DNA of 40,002 bases, taken from the NCBI GenBank assembly GCA_016776725.1, contig JADHSV010000030.1:1-40002 (forward strand), written 5' to 3'. Every line of letters starts with the position of its first letter. Position 1 is the stretch's first letter. Positions 15,833 to 24,050 of the stretch are shown here, one piece after another. The notes beneath the pieces are model-generated. The model had not been told where the DNA came from and did no database searches. It worked only from the letters and a program-made list of their open reading frames with translations. The DNA comes from Rhodospirillales bacterium. GTDB lineage: Bacteria > Pseudomonadota > Alphaproteobacteria > Rhodospirillales > Shumkoniaceae. A program made the position numbers and the translations under genes.

Positions 15833-15893
15833 GGTATTTCGGTACAGTATACTAAATTATTTAAAATAATTTAGTATACTGTACCGAAATACC
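15833..15893. repeat. perfect 61-bp palindrome (30-bp arms, one central base)
   Basis: I checked every pair: positions 15833-15862 and 15864-15893 are perfect inverted complements around 15863. The arms start GGTATTTCGGTACAGTATAC and are AT-rich towards the centre, unlike the GC-rich surroundings. The palindrome begins 12 bp past the 3' end of tRNA-Leu in the direction of transcription. It could terminate or process the tRNA transcript (no U-run follows), bind a dimeric protein, or be the scar or end of a mobile element at a tRNA attachment site. Confidence 0.9.
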
Positions 15894-15905
15894 TGCTGGA
15901 AAGAT

Positions 15906-15990
15906 TGGTGCGGGCGGTCGGACTTGAACCGACAAGGCCGAAGCCGAGGGATTTTAAGTCCCTTGTGTTTACCAGTTTCACCACGCCCGC
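15906..15990 (-). tRNA. tRNA-Leu (anticodon UAA)
   Basis: The minus strand folds into an 85-base class II tRNA. The acceptor GCGGGCG pairs with CGCCCGC, followed by discriminator A and an encoded CCA. The D-arm contains GGTGAAACTGGTAAAC. The anticodon stem GGGA/TCCC holds loop CTTAAAA with anticodon TAA. The long variable arm is TCGGCTTCGGCC-like, and the T-arm has GGTTCAAGTCC. It lies between the CoA-transferase gene and a small plus-strand gene. Confidence 0.95.
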
Positions 15991-16108
15991 GCACGGTTGT
16001 GGCGCAGGGTATCGGCGCGGTGGCGCAGTTGCAAGGTATGGATTTGTTGAACGTGACGTCGGTCGTCCCAATATGCGCACTGCACAGGCAGAACGGGGGA
16101 CCACGCAT

Positions 16109-16303
16109 ATGGATGAACTGAGTCAGGCCGAACAAGATACCCTGCGCGATATCGTCGAGAACGACAGGTTGCGCGGCGCTTTGCCCGCCCAGCATTTGCA
16201 AAAACTGATCGACATGGGCTACGCCGAGCAGCGCCACAGCGGCGTTATCGCCACGGGTAAGGCGCGCGTTCTTTTCCGTGGAAAAGCGGCCGAAAAAGGC
16301 TGA
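16109..16303 (+). CDS. 64-residue uncharacterised protein, winged-helix-like C-terminus
   Basis: The frame is open further upstream to 16073, but ATG 16109 has a strong GGGGGA 8 bases before it. The small acidic protein begins MDELSQAEQDTLRDIV. It ends with KLIDMGYAEQRHSGVIATGK, a pattern of helix, short turn and two strands that resembles the recognition helix and wing of a MarR/PadR-type domain but is too short for a complete one. Codon use looks coding. It converges on the cinA-type gene with a single base between the stops. I do not recognise the family, and function is unknown. Confidence 0.6.
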   Translation: MDELSQAEQDTLRDIVENDRLRGALPAQHLQKLIDMGYAEQRHSGVIATGKARVLFRGKAAEKG

Positions 16304-16304
16304 G

Positions 16305-17072
16305 TCAGACCATATCGCCTTCAAGGGGTTCGGCGCCCAGATCGCGAATCATCTGGCGCACGGCGTCGGCGGCCTGATCCAGTTTGGCCGCGTCGGGTGA
16401 GCGCAAGATCAGGCTTGCCCCAAAAATACCGCCTTCCTTCTTGAAAGGGTAGCTGCCGATTTCAACGTCGGCGAAGCGTGCCTGCACGGCGGCTAGCGGA
16501 TCGCCCAGAATGCCCTCGGGGATGCGGGCCGTGATCGCCTGGCTCAGGGTCGGCGCACCGCCCACCAATGTATCGGCGATACCTTCAAACATGGCCTGCA
16601 TGATGCGCGGGATGCCGGCGAAAACGAAAACGTTACCTATTCGATAGCCGGGCGCATTGCTGACCGGGTTGTCAATCAGGGTCGCGCCGACCGGAATTTC
16701 CGTCATTTTCAGGCGTGCTTCGGTCAGTTCCTTGTCGCTGGAATAGTTTCGGCACAGCAACGCGCGGGCTTCGGCGTTGCGTTCCAGCGCCACGCCGAAG
16801 GCCTTGGCCACGCAGGCCGACGTAATATCATCGTGAGTGGGGCCGATGCCGCCGGTGGTGAACACGTAGTCGAATTTGGCCCGGCATTCGTTCAGGGTGG
16901 CGATGATAACGGTCTCGATGTCGGGAATAACGCGGGCTTCGCTCATACGAATACCCAATTCCGTCAGGCGCGTGCCCAGATATTGCAGATTGGCGTCCTT
17001 CGTGCGGCCCGAAAGAACTTCGTTGCCGATAAGGATCAGGCAGGCGGTGGGGCCGACGGTGAGATTAGTCAT
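16305..17072 (-). CDS. CinA N-terminal (MoCF-like, molybdopterin-binding fold) domain protein
   Basis: The 255-residue protein starts MTNLTVGPTACLILIGNEVL, with the longer frame to 17276 rejected because that part is antisense to the Nudix gene. LIGNEVLSGRTKDANLQYLG and FTTGGIGPTHDDIT are the two signature stretches of the competence/damage-inducible CinA family, whose domain resembles MoaB/MogA. The C-terminal nicotinamide-nucleotide amidase domain of full CinA is absent, as is common in alphaproteobacteria that encode it separately. Its ATG overlaps the Nudix fusion stop by 4 bp (ATGA). The fold suggests nucleotide-related hydrolase activity; the family's N-terminal domain can hydrolyse ADP-ribose, but this is not shown for the present form. 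Confidence 0.85.
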   Translation of the reverse strand: MTNLTVGPTACLILIGNEVLSGRTKDANLQYLGTRLTELGIRMSEARVIPDIETVIIATLNECRAKFDYVFTTGGIGPTHDDITSACVAKAFGVALERNAEARALLCRNYSSDKELTEARLKMTEIPVGATLIDNPVSNAPGYRIGNVFVFAGIPRIMQAMFEGIADTLVGGAPTLSQAITARIPEGILGDPLAAVQARFADVEIGSYPFKKEGGIFGASLILRSPDAAKLDQAADAVRQMIRDLGAEPLEGDMV

Positions 17073-18049
17073 TGAAGTAAATCCCTGAGCATGGCAACCA
17101 GCGGAATATCGGCGGGCGGCATGGGCAGATCGCGCATTTGATTGGGGCGCACCCATTTCAGTTTCTGGCCTTCCATGGACGTGACCTCGCCCTTCCACAC
17201 CCGGCAAACGTATAGCGGCATCAACAAATGGAAATTGGCGTACGCGTGCGAGGCGAAGGTGAAGGGGGCCAGGCACGACCCCGTAATATCAATGCCGATC
17301 TCCTCGCGCAGTTCACGAACCAATGCGGCTTCGGGCGTTTCCCCGGCACGCACCTTGCCACCCGGAAATTCCCACAATCCGGCCATGGACGAGCCTTCAA
17401 GCCGCTGAGCCATCAAAACGCGCCCATCGGCGTCAACCAGCGCGGCGGCGACGACGAACAGGGTCGGGCGCGCTGCTTCCTTTTTTAGCCAGTCATCGCG
17501 GGCATAGGTAAATTCCACGGTCGTGCGGTCCTTGCACCGTCCGCGCGCGCCCGTGCCTGCGCCCAGGCGATCAAAACCGGTCTTTTCCAGAACCCGGCAG
17601 GAGACCTCGTTACCGTCCAGAACCGACGCCCGGACTTTGGTGAAATCGAAAGAGCCAAACATCAGCCGCAAAAGCTCGTCCAACGCCTCGGTGGCAAATC
17701 CCTGTCCCCAGTGTGGCCGGCCGAGCCAGTAGCCGATTTCGGGTTCGGGCTCGGGGTTGGCTTCGCAATTTCCCGCAAGGAACCCGGCGCAACCGATCAG
17801 GCCCGGCGCGGTGCGGCGCTCAATGGCAAAATCGATGCCGGTCCCGGTGGTCGGCTTGCGAGTCGCCGCGGCCAGAAACGTACGCGCATCGTCCTCGCCA
17901 TAGGGATGGGGAATAACGCCTGTGTGCCGGGATACCTCCCAGTCGCCCGCAAGTTCGACCAATGCCGGGATGTCGGCCTCACATGGCGGGCGAAGGCGAA
18001 GGCGCGGCGTTTCGATGACCCGGCCTTCCCAGGCGCGCGCCGCGGTCAT
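17069..18049 (-). CDS. fused GNAT acetyltransferase and Nudix (MutT-like) hydrolase
   Basis: Two enzymes lie in one chain of about 326 residues. The N-terminal 180 are a GNAT domain of the RimJ/RimL type: RVIETPRLRLRPPCEADIPA, EIGYWLGRPHWGQGFATEAL (acetyl-CoA loop) and SCRVLEKTGF. The rest is a Nudix domain with a complete box, GGKVRAGETPEAALVRELRE followed by EIGI, preceded by VVAAALVDADGRVLMAQR, as in 8-oxo-dGTP pyrophosphohydrolases. ATG 18049 (MTAARAWEG) is preferred because the longer start at 18088 would overlap argJ by 29 bp. It lies in the ppiC-argJ-this-cinA operon. The Nudix part probably cleans oxidised nucleotides. The acetyl acceptor is unknown. Confidence 0.88.
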   Translation of the reverse strand: MTAARAWEGRVIETPRLRLRPPCEADIPALVELAGDWEVSRHTGVIPHPYGEDDARTFLAAATRKPTTGTGIDFAIERRTAPGLIGCAGFLAGNCEANPEPEPEIGYWLGRPHWGQGFATEALDELLRLMFGSFDFTKVRASVLDGNEVSCRVLEKTGFDRLGAGTGARGRCKDRTTVEFTYARDDWLKKEAARPTLFVVAAALVDADGRVLMAQRLEGSSMAGLWEFPGGKVRAGETPEAALVRELREEIGIDITGSCLAPFTFASHAYANFHLLMPLYVCRVWKGEVTSMEGQKLKWVRPNQMRDLPMPPADIPLVAMLRDLLQ

Positions 18050-18059
18050 GCATCCGGGA

Positions 18060-19292
18060 TCAGGACCGGTAATCGGCATTGATCGCAATGTATTCGTGGG
18101 TCAGATCGCAGGTCCACACGGTGGCCTTGCCCCGCCCCACGCCCACATCCACGGCGATATCGATTTCCTGACCCTTCATATGGGCGGCAACGGGAGTTTC
18201 ATCGAAATCGGGAATGGCGCCACCGTTTTCGGTCAGCGCAATGCCGCCGATGCTGATGGCCAGTTTATCGCGGTCCGCCTTCTCGCCCGCCTTGCCCACG
18301 GCCATGACGATGCGGCCCCAGTTGGCGTCCTCGCCCGCGATGGCCGTTTTAACCAGGGGCGAATTGGCAATAGCCTTGGCAATGCGGCGGGCCGCCGGGG
18401 CACTGGCAGCACCCGAAACGCTGACCGACACGAACTTGGACGCGCCTTCGCCGTCGCGCACGATCTGGCGGGCCAACTCAACCAGCACGTCTTCCAGTTT
18501 CGCGCGAAAATCGCGCAGATGACCATCGGTCGGCGCGCGCACGGGGGCGTGGGTTGCTCCGGCCCCGGTAGCGAAGACCAGAACCGAATCGCTGGTGGAG
18601 GTGTCGCTGTCCACGGTGATCGAGTTGAATGACCGGTCCACGGCGGGTTTCAGGCAGGCTTGCAGCACGGCCGCCGGAATGGCGGCGTCGGTAAACACAA
18701 AGGCCAGCATGGTCGCCATATCCGGCGCGATCATCCCCGCCCCCTTGGCGATGCCGCCGATGGTAACCTGGACATCGCCGATTTGCGCCGTTCGGACCAC
18801 ACCCTTGGCAAACGTATCCGTCGTTTTGATGGCTCCGGCGGCGGCTTCCCAGGCGTCCGCCGAAAGCTGCTTGGCTAACAATGGCAAAGCCCCGGCAATG
18901 GGGCTCGGGTCCATGGGTTCACCAATGACACCGGTCGAGGCGGCGAACACCTCGTCGATGCGGCAATGGAAAACGTCGGCAGCGGCCTTGACCGTGGCCG
19001 CCACCGTTTTATCTCCCGCCGCCCCGGTAAACGCGTTGGCATTGCCGGTGTTAACGACCAGAGCCCGCGCGCTGCCGCCCTGCACCACCTCGCGGCACCA
19101 TTCAACCGGGGCCGAGGCTGTCAATGATCGGGTGAACACCCCGGCCACGGTCGTGCCGGGGGTCAACTCGGCGACCATCAGGTCGTCGCGCCCCTGATAA
19201 CGAACACCGCACGCCGCCACGCCAAGGCGCACCCCGGCGATGGCCGGCATTTCAGGAAAGCTGGCGGGCGCCAGCGGCGAGATCTTGGTCAT
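18060..19292 (-). CDS. argJ: bifunctional ornithine acetyltransferase / N-acetylglutamate synthase
   Basis: The 410-residue enzyme moves the acetyl group from N-acetylornithine to glutamate in arginine synthesis, and in bifunctional forms also makes N-acetylglutamate from acetyl-CoA. The autocleavage site is plain: KGAGMIAPDMATMLAF, with Thr194 as the nucleophile freed when the chain splits into alpha and beta. VVNTGNANAFTGAAG (about 79-93) and FNSITVDSDTSTSD are further family signatures. The C-terminus HEYIAINADYRS is typical. It begins 24 bp after the ppiC-like gene stop. Mono- versus bifunctionality cannot be decided from sequence alone. Confidence 0.95.
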   Translation of the reverse strand: MTKISPLAPASFPEMPAIAGVRLGVAACGVRYQGRDDLMVAELTPGTTVAGVFTRSLTASAPVEWCREVVQGGSARALVVNTGNANAFTGAAGDKTVAATVKAAADVFHCRIDEVFAASTGVIGEPMDPSPIAGALPLLAKQLSADAWEAAAGAIKTTDTFAKGVVRTAQIGDVQVTIGGIAKGAGMIAPDMATMLAFVFTDAAIPAAVLQACLKPAVDRSFNSITVDSDTSTSDSVLVFATGAGATHAPVRAPTDGHLRDFRAKLEDVLVELARQIVRDGEGASKFVSVSVSGAASAPAARRIAKAIANSPLVKTAIAGEDANWGRIVMAVGKAGEKADRDKLAISIGGIALTENGGAIPDFDETPVAAHMKGQEIDIAVDVGVGRGKATVWTCDLTHEYIAINADYRS

Positions 19293-19316
19293 GTCTTCCC
19301 CTTTATTTTCGAACGG

Positions 19317-20165
19317 CTACTTTTTGGCTTCCTCTGGCGTGCCGTCCATCTTGAAACGTTCGATGGTCACCGTTTCGCGCAAACCCTTAACGTACACAGA
19401 GCCGATCTCCTGCGACAACTGAGCCTTAAGCTGCTCTTGCGACGCTTCAAAAGTCGGCGGTTCGGCCGTCCGGCGGTCCTCCAGCTTGATCACATGCCAG
19501 CCGAACTGGGTCTGAACCGGGGTCTTGGTGTAGTCGCCGGTTTTCAGCGCGTAGGCCGCTTCCGAGAATTCCGGCACCATCTGGCCTTTTTCAAAATAGC
19601 CCAAATCGCCGCCCTTGGGGCCGGACGGACCGGTCGAGCGCTTTTTCGCCAGTTCGGCGAAATCGGCGCCGCCTTCCAACTCTTCGATCACCTGTTTGGC
19701 CTCGGCTTCCGAATCGACAAGGATGTGCCGCGCCTTGATCTGTTCCGAAGTTTCGGCGCCGGCAATCATCTTGTCATAGCTCGCGCGCATGGCCGCTTCG
19801 GTAATCTGTCCGTTGATTTCACGTTCCAGCAAAACCCGCTGAAGCACCTGCTCTTCGAGCTTGGCCATGGTGTCCTTGACTTCCGCGTCGTCCTGCAAGC
19901 CCTTCTCACGCGCGGTGACCGCGGCGATACGGCGGTCGATCACGATGTTGAGAAGATCGCCGAAAATCATGTTGATCGGATATCCCCGGTACGGATCTGG
20001 AAGCTGCTGATGGGCTTTCTGAACATCCGACAGCATGATCTCTGTGCCGTTGACGGTGGCCACGACCGGATCACCGGCGGCCTGTGCGTCCGTAGAAATC
20101 CCGCTTACGGTTAGCAATACGGCAAGCCCAATGGCCTGAAGGGCCGGGGCAACAAACTTCGGCAT
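19317..20165 (-). CDS. periplasmic parvulin-type peptidyl-prolyl isomerase (PpiC/SurA-like)
   Basis: The 282-residue protein has a signal peptide (MPKFVAPALQAIGLAVLLTV, cut near AQA-AG), an N-terminal chaperone-like region beginning VVATVNGTEIMLSDVQ, and a parvulin domain from about residue 142: IKARHILVDSEAEAKQVIEE, GGDLGYFEKGQMVPEFSEAA and TQFGWHVIKLEDR. It assists folding of exported proteins, which fits its place back-to-back with secA. It is the first gene of the ppiC-argJ-Nudix-cinA group and has AAGGA upstream of the ATG. Confidence 0.9.
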   Translation of the reverse strand: MPKFVAPALQAIGLAVLLTVSGISTDAQAAGDPVVATVNGTEIMLSDVQKAHQQLPDPYRGYPINMIFGDLLNIVIDRRIAAVTAREKGLQDDAEVKDTMAKLEEQVLQRVLLEREINGQITEAAMRASYDKMIAGAETSEQIKARHILVDSEAEAKQVIEELEGGADFAELAKKRSTGPSGPKGGDLGYFEKGQMVPEFSEAAYALKTGDYTKTPVQTQFGWHVIKLEDRRTAEPPTFEASQEQLKAQLSQEIGSVYVKGLRETVTIERFKMDGTPEEAKK

Positions 20166-20376
20166 TTGTATTTTTCCTTTTCAACGAACCGGCTTGCAAA
20201 GCGCCCTCGCGGCGCGTCCATCTCATTGACCGGCATCGGGCATAATGCACAATGGAAAGGCCGCCGCAAGGGTGCGGCGACATCCTTCATATTGGTTTAA
20301 CGCGCACCAAGCGCAAATACCAACCTTCAAATGCGATTTTTCCCCACCTCACGGGCCTCTGATTGGCCCCGCCACA

Positions 20377-20405
20377 TTGACACGGATGCACGATCACTCT
20401 ATCTC
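20377..20405 (+). promoter_or_regulatory. candidate sigma70-type promoter of secA
   Basis: TTGACA (20377-20382) and TATCTC (20400-20405) are separated by 17 bases. The -35 is perfect and the -10 weak. Transcription would start near 20412 and give a leader of about 57 bases before the ATG at 20469. The rest of the 303-bp ppiC-secA gap shows no other feature I can support. Confidence 0.45.
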
Positions 20406-20468
20406 TTGCCGCGGATCGTCGTTGGTCCATTTCGGGCCAGCGGCAGCATGTTTTTCTGGGGTTCTTCA

Positions 20469-23192
20469 ATGATCGGTGCTATTGCGCGGCGGCTGTTCGG
20501 CTCTGCCAACGAAAGATACGTAAAAGACCTTTATAAATACGTCGACGCCATCAACGCGTTGGAGCCTGAACTCGAAGCTTTAAGCGACGATGATGTGCGC
20601 GCGCGCACCAAATGGTTCGGCGAACGGGTCGCGGCCGGCGAGGCCCTCGACGATATTTTGGTGGAAGCCTTCGCCACCGTGCGCGAGGCGGCCAAACGCA
20701 CCCTGGGCCAACGCCATTTCGACGTGCAGCTTGTGGGCGGCATCGTTCTGCATCGCGGCCAGATTTCCGAGATGAAAACCGGTGAAGGCAAGACGTTGGT
20801 CGCCACCCTGGCGGTTTACCTTAACGCCGTTGGCGGCAAGGGCGCGCACGTGGTGACGGTCAATGATTATCTGGCCCAGCGCGACGCCGAATGGATGGGT
20901 CAGATTTACAAGTTTCTCGGCCTGACCGTCGGCTGCATCTATCACGGCCTTTCCGACGAGCAGCGCCGACAGGCCTACGAATCAGACGTTACCTACGGCA
21001 CCAACAACGAGCTCGGCTTTGACTATTTGCGCGACAACATGAAGTTCCAGCTGGAAGACATGGTCCAGCGGCCCTTCAATTTCGGCATCGTTGATGAAGT
21101 CGACTGCATTCTGGTGGATGAAGCGCGCACGCCGTTGATCATTTCCGGTCCGGCCGAGGATTCGTCCGATCTTTACAAGAATATCGACCGCATCATCCCC
21201 AAGCTGACGCCCGAGGATTACGAGAAGGACGAAAAGGCGCGTTCGGTCACATTGACCGAGGTCGGCAACGAAAGTCTTGAGACCCTGCTGCGCGGCGCCG
21301 GAATGATGGAAACCGGCAATCTGTACGATTTGCAAAACGTGACCCTGGTTCATCACGCCAATCAGGCCTTGCGCGCACACCATCTGTTTACCCGCGACGT
21401 CGATTACATGATCAAGGACGGCCACGTCGTCATCATCGACGAATTCACCGGACGCATGATGGAAGGGCGGCGTTATTCAGACGGCCTGCATCAGGCGCTG
21501 GAAGCCAAGGAACGGGTGGACGTTCAGAACGAGAACCAGACGCTGGCGTCCATCACCTTCCAGAACTATTTCCGCCTTTATCCGAAACTGGCGGGCATGA
21601 CCGGCACGGCCATGACCGAAGCCGGGGAATTCCAGGAAATCTACAAACTGGAAGTGATCGATATTCCGACCAACGTTGCGTGCATCCGCGCCGATGACGA
21701 TGACGAGGTTTACCGCACCGCGGCCGAAAAGAACGCCGCCATCATCGAAGTGATTGGCGATTGCCACAAGCGTAAACAGCCGGCATTGGTAGGCACCGTC
21801 ACCATCGAAAAGTCGGAAGAGCTTTCCAAGCTGCTGAAAAAAAGCAAAATTCCGCACAACGTGCTGAATGCCCGCCATCACCAGAGCGAAGCCACCATTA
21901 TCGCCCAGGCCGGTGCGCCCGGCGCGGTGACCATCGCCACCAACATGGCCGGCCGCGGCACCGATATTCAGCTTGGCGGTAATTTTGACATGCGCGTCAA
22001 GCAGGAATTGGGCGAGGCCGCATCGGAAAATATCCGCGAACAGAAAATCGCCCAGATCAAAGCCGAGATCGAAGACGCCCGTAATATCGTGCTCGACGCC
22101 GGCGGCCTGTTCGTCATCGGCACCGAACGCCACGAAAGCCGCCGCATTGACAACCAGTTGCGCGGCCGTTCGGGACGCCAGGGCGATCCGGGCGCATCTA
22201 AATTCTTCCTGTCGCTGGAAGACGACCTCATGCGCATTTTCGGGTCCGAACGCATCGACGTGATGATGCGCAAGCTGGGCCTTGAAGAAGGTGAAGCCAT
22301 TGTTCATCCGTGGGTTAACAAGGCCCTGGAAAAAGCGCAGCAGAAGGTCGAGGCGCGCAACTTCGAAATTCGCAAAAACCTGCTGAAATTCGACGACGTG
22401 ATGAACGACCAGCGCAAGGTCATTTACGAACAGCGCAAGGAACTGATGGATACCGACGACGTTTCCGAAGACATCATCGGAATGCGCCACGAGGTGGTCG
22501 ACGATCTGGTCGCCCGCTTCATTCCCGAAAAGGCCTATGCCGAACAATGGGAAACCGGTGCCCTTCACGACGAGGTCATGCGGGTGCTGGGTCTCGATCT
22601 TCCCATCGTCGATTGGGCCAAGGAAGAAGGCATCGCCGGCGCCGAAATTCGCGAGCGTTTGCTGGACGCGTCTGATCGCAAGATGGCGGAAAAGGCGGCG
22701 ACCTACGGCCCCGAAGTCATGCGCGACGTTGAAAAGTCGATCCTGCTGCAGCTTCTGGACCAGATGTGGAAAGAACATCTGCTGACGCTGGATCACCTGC
22801 GCCAGGGCATCGGCCTGCGCGCCTACGGCCAGCGCGATCCGCTGAACGAATACAAACGCGAATCGTTCAATTTGTTCGAGGAAATGCTGTCGCGCCTGCG
22901 CGAACGGGTAACCATGGTGCTCAGCCATGTGGAACTTCGCTTCGACGATCCGGCGGCCATGTCCCTGCAACAGCGCGAACAGGAAACCATCGAAACCCGC
23001 GATGATCCGGCCTTCGCCGATGGTGCGGGACGCCCCGCCCACGATGACGGCGGCGCGGTAACGGTGCGCTCGCGCAAGGCATCCGGGGCCTTGAACCCCG
23101 AAGACCCGTCAACCTGGGGACGCGTGTCGCGCAATGCACCCTGCCCCTGCGGATCGGGCCGCAAGTACAAGCACTGCCACGGCAAGTTTTAG
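20469..23192 (+). CDS. secA: preprotein translocase ATPase SecA
   Basis: The 907-residue motor drives post-translational export through SecYEG. The start [20 protein letters not shown] is preferred over the upstream in-frame ATGs because it puts Walker A MKTGEGKT at 102-109, the same numbering as in E. coli. [13 protein letters not shown] is the Walker B region, [20 protein letters not shown] lies in the preprotein cross-linking domain, and [13 protein letters not shown] and [10 protein letters not shown] are the second motor domain motifs. The C-terminus has the zinc-binding SEC-C motif [14 protein letters not shown] for SecB and ribosome contact. It is divergent from the parvulin gene, and only GGGG about 9 bases upstream serves as a ribosome site. 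Confidence 0.97.
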   Translation: MIGAIARRLFGSANERYVKDLYKYVDAINALEPELEALSDDDVRARTKWFGERVAAGEALDDILVEAFATVREAAKRTLGQRHFDVQLVGGIVLHRGQISEMKTGEGKTLVATLAVYLNAVGGKGAHVVTVNDYLAQRDAEWMGQIYKFLGLTVGCIYHGLSDEQRRQAYESDVTYGTNNELGFDYLRDNMKFQLEDMVQRPFNFGIVDEVDCILVDEARTPLIISGPAEDSSDLYKNIDRIIPKLTPEDYEKDEKARSVTLTEVGNESLETLLRGAGMMETGNLYDLQNVTLVHHANQALRAHHLFTRDVDYMIKDGHVVIIDEFTGRMMEGRRYSDGLHQALEAKERVDVQNENQTLASITFQNYFRLYPKLAGMTGTAMTEAGEFQEIYKLEVIDIPTNVACIRADDDDEVYRTAAEKNAAIIEVIGDCHKRKQPALVGTVTIEKSEELSKLLKKSKIPHNVLNARHHQSEATIIAQAGAPGAVTIATNMAGRGTDIQLGGNFDMRVKQELGEAASENIREQKIAQIKAEIEDARNIVLDAGGLFVIGTERHESRRIDNQLRGRSGRQGDPGASKFFLSLEDDLMRIFGSERIDVMMRKLGLEEGEAIVHPWVNKALEKAQQKVEARNFEIRKNLLKFDDVMNDQRKVIYEQRKELMDTDDVSEDIIGMRHEVVDDLVARFIPEKAYAEQWETGALHDEVMRVLGLDLPIVDWAKEEGIAGAEIRERLLDASDRKMAEKAATYGPEVMRDVEKSILLQLLDQMWKEHLLTLDHLRQGIGLRAYGQRDPLNEYKRESFNLFEEMLSRLRERVTMVLSHVELRFDDPAAMSLQQREQETIETRDDPAFADGAGRPAHDDGGAVTVRSRKASGALNPEDPSTWGRVSRNAPCPCGSGRKYKHCHGKF

Positions 23193-23224
23193 GGCGCGCA
23201 CCCTCTAAACCACCGTTTCGTACA

Positions 23225-23262
23225 CGGCTTTCCCTCAAATCAACATTCTTGGGGAAAAGCCG
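23225..23262 (+). terminator. imperfect hairpin downstream of secA, possible terminator
   Basis: CGGCTTT (23225-23231) pairs with AAAGCCG (23256-23262), and the stem can be extended through CCC/GGG with a bulge. It begins about 33 bp after the secA stop. There is no T-run after it, so factor-dependent termination or message-end protection is as likely as intrinsic termination. Confidence 0.35.
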
Positions 23263-23320
23263 CTCTCCTGCAAACCACGACACTTATAACCTATTGTTTT
23301 AATTAAAATAATTGGGGTCA

Positions 23321-23352
23321 GGCCCCGAATATTGCAGGCCCCGAATATTGCA
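23321..23352. repeat. tandem 16-bp direct repeat (GGCCCCGAATATTGCA x2)
   Basis: Two identical 16-base units lie at 23321-23336 and 23337-23352, directly after a short palindrome GGGGTCAGGCCCC-like (23314-23326). They are in the 348-bp gene-free stretch between secA and the efflux genes. Apart from this repeat, the weak hairpin and the promoter at its right end, I see nothing in the gap. GGGGTCAG(A/G)CCCC-type sequences occur in dispersed bacterial intergenic repeats, so a mobile-repeat remnant is possible. Confidence 0.7.
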
Positions 23353-23485
23353 TGATCTTGTTGGGGTGGTTGTGGGAGTCCAGGTGACGGCATCCCTGCC
23401 CTTTATTTCCAATGAATTACGCCATCCAAGTTTGCCGCCTCCCTGCCCAACCCCTTTCTTGCATCTCTGTGATTTAAACAATCGT

Positions 23486-23514
23486 TTGACTTAATCGGTC
23501 GTTCGTTTTAATCT
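23486..23514 (+). promoter_or_regulatory. sigma70-type promoter of the efflux operon
   Basis: TTGACT (23486-23491), a 17-base spacer and TAATCT (23509-23514) form a good promoter. TTAATC is repeated at 23491-23496 and 23508-23513, and AAACAATCGTTT just upstream is a small inverted repeat. Either could be the target of the TetR-family regulator encoded downstream. GGAGGAG lies 8 bases before the first ATG. Confidence 0.6.
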
Positions 23515-23540
23515 AGGATGTCATCGGAGGAGTTTTCACG

Positions 23541-24050
23541 ATGAGCGAACGCAATATGCACACAACAGAACCGCCGACACGGGGCCATGCCCACGGAACG
23601 AATGGCGTGGCGGACGCGGCTGCGCCCGGCCACGCCGACACTGCTGCGAGCACGGCGAAACCCGATGGCGGCCCGCGCTGGAGGATCGCACTGGGCTGGT
23701 TCGTCGGCCTGTTCGGCGGGCTGACTGTCTTTTCGGGCGGCGCGGTTTTGTTTGTCGGCGGGCCGGTTTCCGCACTTGCGGGAAGTTTCGTGCCCTTTGT
23801 CGTCTGGGCCAATTTTCTGGCCGGATTCGCTTACATTGCGGCCGCTGTCGGTCTGGTGCGCTGGCGGCCCTGGGCCCTGCCGGTGTCAATGGCCATTGCG
23901 GGGCTAACGGTTCTGGTTTTTGCCGCCTTCGGTATCCATGTTCTTTCGGGCGGGGATTTCGAGATCCGCACCGTCGGTGCCCTGGCGCTGCGCTGCGCGG
24001 TGTGGATGGGGATCGCTCTCGCGCTCTACAAAAAAGGTTTCGCTAAATGA
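23541..24050 (+). CDS. four-helix integral membrane protein with a His-containing N-terminal tail
   Basis: The 169-residue protein has a hydrophilic first 48 residues with four His (7, 16, 18 and 31) in an Ala/Gly-rich tail. Four predicted membrane helices follow: about 50-72 (GWFVGLFGGLTVFSGGAVLF), 80-105, 110-130 and 145-162. I do not recognise a named family. It is the first gene after the promoter and its stop overlaps the TetR gene start by 4 bp (ATGA), so it belongs to the efflux operon. It may be an accessory of the pump or a sensor of envelope state. The His residues might bind metal, but that is speculation. Confidence 0.75.
   Translation: MSERNMHTTEPPTRGHAHGTNGVADAAAPGHADTAASTAKPDGGPRWRIALGWFVGLFGGLTVFSGGAVLFVGGPVSALAGSFVPFVVWANFLAGFAYIAAAVGLVRWRPWALPVSMAIAGLTVLVFAAFGIHVLSGGDFEIRTVGALALRCAVWMGIALALYKKGFAK

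Noticed and set aside
15905-16303. Long start of the small plus-strand gene, beginning inside tRNA-Leu
   Set aside because: The upstream part is the complement of the tRNA. ATG 16109 has its own strong ribosome site.
20245-20472. 75-codon frame just before secA whose stop overlaps the secA ATG (ATGA), reminiscent of secM-secA coupling
   Set aside because: No signal sequence or arrest motif is visible, and the best secA promoter lies inside the frame, so it would not be transcribed whole.
21477-23042. 521-codon minus-strand frame inside secA
   Set aside because: Shadow of secA; the sense frame has every SecA motif.
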